64,000 bases of DNA from assembly GCA_022788185.1 (NCBI GenBank), contig JALEVV010000063.1, positions 29,444 through 93,443 on the forward strand. Direction: 5' to 3'. Shown here piece after piece: positions 52,948 through 60,201 of this stretch; within the stretch, counting starts at the first letter, position 1; each line of letters begins with the position of its first letter. Below the pieces are notes generated by a model. The model was not told the origin of the DNA. It searched no databases and saw only the letters and a program-made list of their open reading frames with translations. The position numbers and the translations under genes are program-made. This stretch comes from Spirochaetales bacterium. GTDB lineage: Bacteria > Spirochaetota > Spirochaetia > Sphaerochaetales > Sphaerochaetaceae.

Positions 52948-53364
52948 CTATTTTAACATACGAATCATTTCCTGAGTGTATTCGAATGCTTCTCTTATGA
53001 GTGCCTTGTCAAAGCCTGCATCCTCATATCCCCTGAGGCACATTTCCAGATATTCATCATCGGGAAGGGCATAGGGGATGTGTTCATGCATGACGTAGAT
53101 GAAGCAGGCTTCGGAAATAAACTCCTTGTAATACTCTTCCGGGTAGTTCTCCCATACGTCCTGAGCCTTTTCATCTGCTTCCGATATCTTCCAGATACCG
53201 ACCGGAACGGTGAAACCTGCTGCCTTTTCCACCGTAAGGAACTCGCCCCTGAAGGCAAGCCTGAAGTCCTGAAGCATGGAAACGGAAACAAACCCGGCAT
53301 CGGGGCACAGTATTTTCATGTGCTCCCTGTTGAGGTTGCTTCCGTATGCCGCTGTGTATCTCAC
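52948..53364 (-). CDS. Gamma-glutamylcyclotransferase-like protein
   Basis: A 138-residue protein of the GGCT/AIG2-like fold. The N-terminal YGSNL loop and the acidic catalytic-type segment around VGIWKISEADEKAQDVWENYPEEYYK fit. It may release 5-oxoproline from gamma-glutamyl peptides. The start is GTG, overlapping the TGA stop of the decayed transporter ATPase as GTGA, so it was once the downstream cistron of that operon. What now drives its transcription is unclear. Confidence 0.8.
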   Translation of the reverse strand: MRYTAAYGSNLNREHMKILCPDAGFVSVSMLQDFRLAFRGEFLTVEKAAGFTVPVGIWKISEADEKAQDVWENYPEEYYKEFISEACFIYVMHEHIPYALPDDEYLEMCLRGYEDAGFDKALIREAFEYTQEMIRMLK

Positions 53365-53962
53365 TTTGAAATCTTGCTGATGAATGCCTGAATTCTCGGG
53401 TTGTCCTGCTTCGTGAAGAAGGTTTCAGGATCCTGATCAGCCAGGATCGCACCTGCTTCCATGAAGATGATCCTGTCGGCAACTTCCCTGGCAAAGCCCA
53501 TCTCATGGGTGACGATCACCATCGTCATTCCCTCATCGGCAAGTTCCCTGATGACGGAGAGAACCTCTCATATCATCTCCGGGTCAAGGGCACTTGTAGG
53601 CTCATCAAAGAGAATTGCCCTGGGGGACCACAAGGAAGAAGAAGTAGATGAAGAGCAGGGTGGGGACACCTCTTGTGAACTCAACGAGGGCGGTTGCGAT
53701 TGCATTGAGGATTCTGTTTCCCGAGATCCTTCCTGCCATCATCATGAAGCCCAGACAGAACGTTATCACTGCTGCCATGAGGGCGGCCTTAATGGTGCCC
53801 AGAAGACCTTCAAGGTGGTTATCCTTCCGAAGAATGACCAGTAGCGCGGGGAAAACTGTCCCGTGACATAGAACTGCCTCACCATGAGTACCATGAGCAG
53901 TGCGATGATAATGACGGATAACAGTATGCCAGGTTCGTGTATTCCTCGCTTTTTCCGTTCTC
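53361..53962 (-). pseudogene. Decayed polar amino-acid ABC transporter: permease-ATPase fusion remnant
   Basis: Pieces in three frames read as one broken operon. The permease begins ENGKSEEYTNL (53925-53962), shifts frame to ILLSVIIIALLMVLM.RQF, shifts again near 53830 to EGLLGTIKAALMAAVITF and EFTRGVPTLLFIYFF, then near 53625 joins the tail of a GlnQ-like ATPase (AILFDEPTSALDPE, VIVTHEMGFAREVADRIIFME, ends FISKISK). The ATPase part has an in-frame TGA (53568-53570). At least two frameshifts, one stop and a deletion of the permease end plus ATPase front make it non-functional. Confidence 0.88.
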
Positions 53963-53966
53963 GGTA

Positions 53967-54439
53967 GCCCTGAGCGGTGAATCCCTTGAGGATGCCGCCC
54001 CCGATTCCACCATGGCCATAGTCCATGACGGGTATATATATGTATGTAGGGGTGCAAAGGAGTACTCCATGACCGGAAACGGCATGGTCCTCAGCTGGAG
54101 TGTATCGGGTGTGAATGTGAAGACTGAGATAACCTTACGTCAAAGGGACATGTGTGACGCCATGAGATTGAGAGCACCATAGAAGCTGAAGTATACGACT
54201 GCGGGTTCGCGCTCCCCTTTGACGGTGGCACAGTGACTGAAGTGAAGAACGGGGAAATCAGGATCAGCCACAATGACAGGTATGCTTCAGTGAAGGCTTG
54301 CAGTGACAGCTCGGTAAAGGCATCGCCGAATACATCCATTGCGTTCCGGAACTCGGTCATTCCCTGTGCGGTTTATGAGATAAAACCGGGCAGGCTTGTG
54401 ACGGAGGATGAATTTGAGGGAGGAAGACTCTGGAGATAA
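53967..54439 (+). pseudogene. Remnant of an unrecognised protein's C-terminus
   Basis: Two plus-strand pieces in different frames look protein-like: LSGESLEDAAPDSTMAIVHD...GYIYVCRGAKEYSMTGNG (53967 to about 54125), then HEIESTIEAEVYDCGFALPF...VKNGEIRISHNDRYASVKAC to the TAA at 54439, with a frameshift and a TGA between. The beta-rich content could be the end of a large secreted or carbohydrate-active protein. No start, promoter or family is visible. The left edge abuts the minus-strand transporter remnant. Confidence 0.6.
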
Positions 54440-54523
54440 ATATAGTTCGGACCTGATCACTTAGGTAACTCCGGGCCTTTGACTTTTTCTGACATGGGTG
54501 GGGAGGGTGCCCCCTGCTTTTGT

Positions 54524-54552
54524 TTGCATTTTTGCGACATTTCTAGGATAAT
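54524..54552 (+). promoter_or_regulatory. parE promoter (leaderless type)
   Basis: TTGCAT (54524-54529), 17 bp, GATAAT (54547-54552), then 7 nt and the ATG at 54560. No Shine-Dalgarno sequence is present. Confidence 0.6.
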
Positions 54553-54559
54553 GTGGTTT

Positions 54560-56365
54560 ATGGCGCAGAAATACGATGAAGATAACATAAAATCCCTGTC
54601 ATCACTGGAGCACATAAGACTCAGACCCGGAATGTACATAGGCAGACTGGGTAACGGTTCCCATGTGGATGACGGTATCTACATACTTCTCAAGGAAGTA
54701 ATCGATAACAGTATCGATGAATTCATCATGGGTGCCGGTTCCAGGATAAACGTGACCGTCCTGGACAACAGTGTCACCGTCAGGGACTTCGGACGCGGTA
54801 TCCCGCTCGGTAAGGTGGTGGAGTGCGTATCCGTCATAAATACCGGTGCGAAATACGACTCGGAGGCTTTCCAGTTCTCCGTCGGTCTTAACGGTGTAGG
54901 TACAAAGGCCGTCAATGCGCTTTCGGAAAAATTCTCGGTAACCTCCTTCCGTGACGGGGAGTATGCCTCCGCCTCCTTTGAGAAGGGCGTCCAGGTGGGA
55001 CGCGTGAAGAAGGGGACCACCACCGAACCCAACGGGACTCTTGTCACGTTCACTCCCGATCCCGAGCTCTTCGTTGATTACTCCTACAATGAGGAGTTCA
55101 TCAAGGAGCGTCTCTGGAACTACGCCTACCTCAACACCGGTCTTACGATCGAGTTCAACAAAAGAATCATCAGAAGCCAGCACGGTCTCATGGATCTTTT
55201 GGAAAAGAACGTGGGCAGCGACGGTCTCTACCCGATTGTCTACTACAAGGGACAGCGCCTTGAGTTCGCATTCACCCACACGTCTAGCTACGGTGAGTCC
55301 TACTACTCCTACGTCAACGGTCAGCACACCAGTGACGGAGGCACCCACCTTTCAGCCTTCAAGGAAGGGCTGCTGAAGGGCATAAACGAATACTATAAGA
55401 AAACCTGGAATGCCCCCGAGATAAGGGACGGTATCTGCGGAGCCATAAGCGTCAAGGTGCAGGACCCGATCTTCGAGAGCCAGACCAAGAACAAGCTCGG
55501 AAATACCGAGATCCGTTCCTGGATCGTGAACGAGGTCAAGGAAGCGGTCATCGATGCGCTCATGAAGAACAGTGAGACCGCAGCGGCGCTTTCAAATAAG
55601 ATCGCGACCAACGAACGTATCCACAAGGAAGAGAGCGCCGTGAGAAACGGAGCCCGTGAGATGGCCAAGAAGGTATCGATCAACATTCCGAAGCTGAAGG
55701 AGTGCCGATACCACCTCAACTCCTATCCCAAGTCCCATGAGAGGGAAGCCCTGAACTCCATGATCTTCCTCACCGAGGGTGATTCAGCCGCCGGTACGAT
55801 CAACAAGACCAGGGACGTGCAGACACAGGCCGTCTTCGCCCTGCGCGGCAAGCCCTTCAACGTCTTCGGAAAGACAAGAAAGGCGATTTACGAGAACCAG
55901 GAGCTTTACAACATAATGGTTGCCCTTGGCCTTGAGAACGGGGATCTGGAAAACCTCCGTTACTCCAAGGTGGTCATCGCGACCGATGCCGATGTGGACG
56001 GCTTCCACATCAGGAATCTCCTGATGACCTACTTCATCACCTTCTTTGAGGATCTGGTGACCTCGGGCAGGGTCTTCATCCTGGATACCCCGCTCTTCAG
56101 GGTAAGGAACAAGAAGGTAACGGTTTACTGTTATTCCGAGAAGGAGAAGGACGCAGCCCTGGAGCAGATCAAATCTCCGGAGGTCACGAGGTTCAAGGGT
56201 CTTGGTGAGATAAGCCCCTCCGAGTTCGGGCAGTTCATCGGTGAGGATATAAGGCTCATTCCCGTCACCATAGACAGCATGACCCAGGTAAGGCAGAAGA
56301 TGGAATTCTACATGGGCAACAACACGCCCGAGAGAAGGGAATATATAATGGAGAACTTAAGGTAG
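54560..56365 (+). CDS. parE: Topoisomerase IV subunit B (ParE)
   Basis: ATPase subunit of the decatenating topoisomerase. The 601 residues have RPGMYIGRLGNGSHVDDGIYILLKE, RDFGRGIP, GLNGVGTKAVNAL, TOPRIM motifs LTEGDSAAGT and ATDADVDGFHIRNLL, and RFKGLGEISP. ParE identity rests on the second gyrB-like gene, its pairing with parC 1 nt downstream, and its distance from dnaA. The frame is open upstream to 54479, but that part precedes the promoter and reads as low-quality sequence. Confidence 0.93.
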   Translation: MAQKYDEDNIKSLSSLEHIRLRPGMYIGRLGNGSHVDDGIYILLKEVIDNSIDEFIMGAGSRINVTVLDNSVTVRDFGRGIPLGKVVECVSVINTGAKYDSEAFQFSVGLNGVGTKAVNALSEKFSVTSFRDGEYASASFEKGVQVGRVKKGTTTEPNGTLVTFTPDPELFVDYSYNEEFIKERLWNYAYLNTGLTIEFNKRIIRSQHGLMDLLEKNVGSDGLYPIVYYKGQRLEFAFTHTSSYGESYYSYVNGQHTSDGGTHLSAFKEGLLKGINEYYKKTWNAPEIRDGICGAISVKVQDPIFESQTKNKLGNTEIRSWIVNEVKEAVIDALMKNSETAAALSNKIATNERIHKEESAVRNGAREMAKKVSINIPKLKECRYHLNSYPKSHEREALNSMIFLTEGDSAAGTINKTRDVQTQAVFALRGKPFNVFGKTRKAIYENQELYNIMVALGLENGDLENLRYSKVVIATDADVDGFHIRNLLMTYFITFFEDLVTSGRVFILDTPLFRVRNKKVTVYCYSEKEKDAALEQIKSPEVTRFKGLGEISPSEFGQFIGEDIRLIPVTIDSMTQVRQKMEFYMGNNTPERREYIMENLR

Positions 56366-56366
56366 C

Positions 56367-58355
56367 ATGTCACACGTATCAAAGATATTTGACGAGAATT
56401 TCATTGAATATGCATCCTATGTAATCCGTGACCGTGCCATTCCCGATCTGCTGGACGGCTTCAAGCCGGTCCAGAGAAGGATTATCCATACCCTGCTGGA
56501 GATGGATGACGGAAGATACCATAAGGTTGCAAACGTCGTCGGCGCGACGATGAAGTACCATCCCCACGGGGATGCCTCCATCTATGAGGCCCTGGTCAAT
56601 CTTACCAACTGCAACCTGTTCATCGAAGGGCAGGGTAATTTCGGAAACTTCCTCACCGGCGACGGTGCTGCTGCCGGAAGGTACATCGAGTGCCGGCTTC
56701 TGCCTCTGGCAAAGAAGGTGCTTTACAGTCCCGAGATAACCGAGTACATCGACTCATATGACGGAAGGAACAGGGAGCCCGTGGTCTTCCCCGCAAAGCT
56801 TCCCGTCGTGGTCGTTCAGGGAACCAGCGGTATCGCGGTCGGTATGAAGACCGACATCCTTCCCCACAACCTCCTCGAGGTCATCGATGCCCAGGAGGCG
56901 ATACTGAGGGGTGAGGAGATCGCGCTCTATCCCGATTTTCCGGGCGGGGGCATAGTCGACGTGTCCGCTTACGACGACGGCTGCGGTTTCGTCTCGGTCA
57001 GGGCCAGACTGGATGTCTCTGATCCCAAGAAGATAATCATCACGGAGCTGCCGTACGGTGTTACCAGTGAGCAGATGATTGATTCGATCGAGGATGCCGC
57101 GAAGAAGGGCAAGCTCCACATCGCCTCGATCAACGACTTCACCGCCGATACAGCGAACATCGAGATCAACCTTCAGAGGAATACGTACACGAAGGACATG
57201 GTCGATGCGCTCTATGCATACACCAAGTGCGAGAACAAGATATCCGTTAACCCGATCGTCATCGTTGACGATCTTCCAAAGGTAATGCCTATAACGGAGA
57301 TGGTGCGCTTCCATGCCAGACACCTGATAGACACCCTGACACAGGAGCTCCACATTGAGAGGGGACACTTGGTAGATAAGCTCCATGCCAGGACCCTTGA
57401 GCGTATTTTCATTGAGGAACGCATTTACAAGAGGATCGAGAACAAGAATACCCAGGAAGCGGTCAACAAGGCTGTCATCACGGGCTTTAAGCCCTTTGCC
57501 GCCGAGCTTGTAAGGGAGCTGGATGATGACGATGTCGAACGGCTTCTGAAGATACCCATCAGGAGAATCTCGCTCTTCGACATCGAGAAGAACAGGAGTG
57601 ACATTGAGGAAATTAATGCCGCCATCGCGGCATGTGATGAGCACCTTGCCCATATAGTCGAATATGCCCTTTCCTACCTGGAGGACCTGAAGGCCAGTAT
57701 CGATCAGGATCTCTGGAAGCGGAAGACAGAGATAGGTTCCTTCGGCATTACCGATGCCAAGCAGATCGCGGTCAGGAATCTGGAGCTCAGATACGATGAG
57801 TCCACCGGATACATCGGCACTAACATGAAAACCGGTGAGCCCCTTATCAAGGTATCCAGCTACGACAAGATCTTCTACATGAAGAAGGACGGAAGCTACC
57901 GCGTCATCAACGTGAGCGATAAGGAGTTCATCGGAACCGAGGGCATCTTCTACATCAACTATGCGGAGAAGGAACTGCTTCAGAACGTGGTCTTCACCAT
58001 GATCTTCAGGGAGAAGGAGTCGAAGTTCTACTTCATCAACCGCTTCCTGATAACATCATTCATCACGGGCAAGCTCTACTCGATCCTGCCTCAGGGAAAC
58101 TATAAGCTCGTAAAGCTCGCAATCTTCCCCAATGCGGTCATCACGGCCAAGTACAAGCCCGGGTGCGGCTACAGGGTGATGGAAGAGACGTTCCGTTTCG
58201 CCGACTTCCCGGTGAGGAAGACTCCTCAGACCAACGGAATAAAGATAATTACCAAGCAGCTTGCTTCCCTTACCCTGAGACAGATAAAGGACTCAGCCAC
58301 CAGTGAGGAAGCGGAGCCCACGCTTTTTGACGGAGAGGAGGGAGATAAGAAGTGA
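56367..58355 (+). CDS. parC: Topoisomerase IV subunit A (ParC)
   Basis: DNA-cleaving subunit of topoisomerase IV, 662 residues, shorter than GyrA as expected for a reduced C-terminal domain. Marks are IRDRAIPDLLDGFKPVQRRI, the [17 protein letters not shown], the catalytic Tyr in GRYIECRL and [18 protein letters not shown]. The E. coli Ser80 position is Ala70 (GCC, 56574-56576), matching the Ala in this window's GyrA. Its last 4 nt overlap the RluA-type gene. Confidence 0.93.
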   Translation: MSHVSKIFDENFIEYASYVIRDRAIPDLLDGFKPVQRRIIHTLLEMDDGRYHKVANVVGATMKYHPHGDASIYEALVNLTNCNLFIEGQGNFGNFLTGDGAAAGRYIECRLLPLAKKVLYSPEITEYIDSYDGRNREPVVFPAKLPVVVVQGTSGIAVGMKTDILPHNLLEVIDAQEAILRGEEIALYPDFPGGGIVDVSAYDDGCGFVSVRARLDVSDPKKIIITELPYGVTSEQMIDSIEDAAKKGKLHIASINDFTADTANIEINLQRNTYTKDMVDALYAYTKCENKISVNPIVIVDDLPKVMPITEMVRFHARHLIDTLTQELHIERGHLVDKLHARTLERIFIEERIYKRIENKNTQEAVNKAVITGFKPFAAELVRELDDDDVERLLKIPIRRISLFDIEKNRSDIEEINAAIAACDEHLAHIVEYALSYLEDLKASIDQDLWKRKTEIGSFGITDAKQIAVRNLELRYDESTGYIGTNMKTGEPLIKVSSYDKIFYMKKDGSYRVINVSDKEFIGTEGIFYINYAEKELLQNVVFTMIFREKESKFYFINRFLITSFITGKLYSILPQGNYKLVKLAIFPNAVITAKYKPGCGYRVMEETFRFADFPVRKTPQTNGIKIITKQLASLTLRQIKDSATSEEAEPTLFDGEEGDKK

Positions 58356-59038
58356 TTCCCGTGAAGGACAGGATACTGTATGAGGACAACCACCTCATCG
58401 TGGTGAACAAGCTGCCCGGAGAGCTCGTGCAGGGTGATGAGACGGGAGACCGGACACTCGCCGATGACGTGAAGGAGTATCTGAGGGTAAAGTACTCCAA
58501 GCCGGGTAACGTCTATCTCGGAATTCCCCACAGGCTGGACAGGCCGACAAGCGGAATCGTTGTCTATGCGAAGACCGAAAAGGCCCTCATAAGGCTCAAT
58601 GAAGCGTTCAGAGGCTCCGGTGTCAGGAAGACATACTGGGCAGTCGTCGACAACATGCCCAGAAAGCCTGAGTCCACCCTGATCCACTACATAGTCCGCA
58701 ACAGTGCGAACAACAAGAGCGTGGCATATCCCAAAGAGATAAAGGGCAGCAAGATCGCACGCCTCGACTATAAGCTCATCGGGACAAGCGACAAGTACTA
58801 CCTGCTTGAGATCGCACTGCACACAGGGCGTCACCATCAGATCAGGGCGCAGCTTGCCGCCATCGGACTTCACATCAAGGGTGACCTGAAGTACGGCTTT
58901 CCCCGCTCCAATCCTGATGGGGGAATCCACCTCCATGCCAGGAAGATCGTCTTCATCCACCCTGTGAAAAAAGAGGAGGTCACCATTGTGGCGTCTCCTC
59001 CCCATGATTCCGTCTGGGATTACTTTGCGGCCCTGTAA
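58352..59038 (+). CDS. RluA-family pseudouridine synthase
   Basis: A 228-residue pseudouridine synthase with the catalytic Asp in GIPHRLDRPTSGIVVYAKT and the RluA-type ending HTGRHHQIRAQLAAIGLHIKGD. It lacks an N-terminal S4 domain. Target RNA site is unknown. The start is GTG within GTGA at the parC stop, preceded by GGAGGGAG. Its end overlaps the convergent alcohol dehydrogenase by 19 nt. Confidence 0.9.
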   Translation: MIPVKDRILYEDNHLIVVNKLPGELVQGDETGDRTLADDVKEYLRVKYSKPGNVYLGIPHRLDRPTSGIVVYAKTEKALIRLNEAFRGSGVRKTYWAVVDNMPRKPESTLIHYIVRNSANNKSVAYPKEIKGSKIARLDYKLIGTSDKYYLLEIALHTGRHHQIRAQLAAIGLHIKGDLKYGFPRSNPDGGIHLHARKIVFIHPVKKEEVTIVASPPHDSVWDYFAAL

Positions 59039-60201
59039 ATATCCTTTATCTCATCATGGGACAGCTTCATGAACTGTCCCAGAGTTCTCTTTCCGAAGAA
59101 CGTTGCCTTCACTGAGAGCTCCTCGAGCTGCTCCTCGGTAAGGGATATGCCAAAATCGCTGATGCGTACCGGCATGCCGAGACTTCTGAAGAACTCCTCC
59201 GTCGCAGCTATCGCGCGAAGGGCATCCGCATCATCGTCTCCGGTCGGTGCAAGGCCGAATACGTCGCGGCCGAAGGAGACGAAGCGGGAAGGCTCCTCTT
59301 TGTACACATATCTTCCCCAGGAGGCCCAGATCGCTGAGAGTCCGGCCCCATGGGCCACATCGAACATGCCTGAAAGCTCATGCTCCATCTGGTGGCACGC
59401 CCAGTCACCGCGGGCACAGTTTCCGAAGGCGGTGAATCCGTTGTGGGATATGGACGATGCCCACATGATGTTGGCCCTTGCCTCATAGTTCTCAGGCTCT
59501 TTAAGTGCAACCGGTCCCCACTGGACGACGGTCCTGAGGAGGGCTGTAGCCATATTGTCGGTGAAGGACAGGGTTTCACCCTTCACGAAGTAGCGCTCCA
59601 TGGTGTGCATCATGATGTCCACGATCGCGGCACCCGTCTGATATGCGGGCAGTGAGTAGGTGAACTCGGGGTTGCACAGGGCAAACCTGAGCCGGCAGTA
59701 ATCGGTATTGCATCCTCTCTTGAGGCCGCCCTCATCGTTGGTGATGACCGATGAGTCACTCATCTCGGAGCCTGCCGCAGCCATGGTGAGAATGCACCCT
59801 GTCTTCATTGAGGCTTTGGGGACTGCCTTCTGTGAGTAGAAGTCCCAGACATCACCGTCGTAAACCCCGCCGTAGGCAATGGCCTTGGAGCTGTCTATTA
59901 CACTTCCGCCACCGATTGCAAGAATGAAGTCGATGCCGTGCTCCTTCACCATTTCAACGCCCTTCCTCACGAGACTTACCCGGGGATTGGGGACGACTCC
60001 ACCCAGGGTGAAGACCTCAATTTCCTCCGCTTTTATAAGTGAGATGACTTTATCAAGAAGGCCTGTCTTCCTGATCCTTTCCGAACCATAGTGGACGAGT
60101 ACCTTCGTCGCACCTTCCTTCTTAAGCTCACGTCCCACTTCCTCCTCGGCACCTTTTCCGAAGAGCACATGGGTCGGTGTGTAATATCCTGCTACTGCCA
60201 T
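59020..60201 (-). CDS. Iron-containing alcohol dehydrogenase (YqhD/BdhA-like)
   Basis: A 393-residue group III alcohol dehydrogenase. The NAD(P)-binding AIGGGSVIDSSKAIAYG, the middle TMAAAGSEMSDSSVIT, and the metal-binding segment with Asp, His and His residues (AAIVDIMMHTMERY, CHQMEHELSGMFDVAHGAGLSA) agree with the butanol dehydrogenase/YqhD branch. It probably reduces aldehydes as a fermentation electron sink. The start overlaps the upstream gene by 10 nt, so both are one operon. Confidence 0.92.
   Translation of the reverse strand: MAVAGYYTPTHVLFGKGAEEEVGRELKKEGATKVLVHYGSERIRKTGLLDKVISLIKAEEIEVFTLGGVVPNPRVSLVRKGVEMVKEHGIDFILAIGGGSVIDSSKAIAYGGVYDGDVWDFYSQKAVPKASMKTGCILTMAAAGSEMSDSSVITNDEGGLKRGCNTDYCRLRFALCNPEFTYSLPAYQTGAAIVDIMMHTMERYFVKGETLSFTDNMATALLRTVVQWGPVALKEPENYEARANIMWASSISHNGFTAFGNCARGDWACHQMEHELSGMFDVAHGAGLSAIWASWGRYVYKEEPSRFVSFGRDVFGLAPTGDDDADALRAIAATEEFFRSLGMPVRISDFGISLTEEQLEELSVKATFFGKRTLGQFMKLSHDEIKDIYRAAK

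Noticed and set aside
56754..57653. 299-residue open frame antisense to parC
   Set aside because: Antisense to conserved ParC core; long antisense frames recur in this GC-balanced codon usage.
58226..59005. 259-residue open frame antisense to the RluA-type gene
   Set aside because: Covers the catalytic RLD motif on the other strand; no own start signal.
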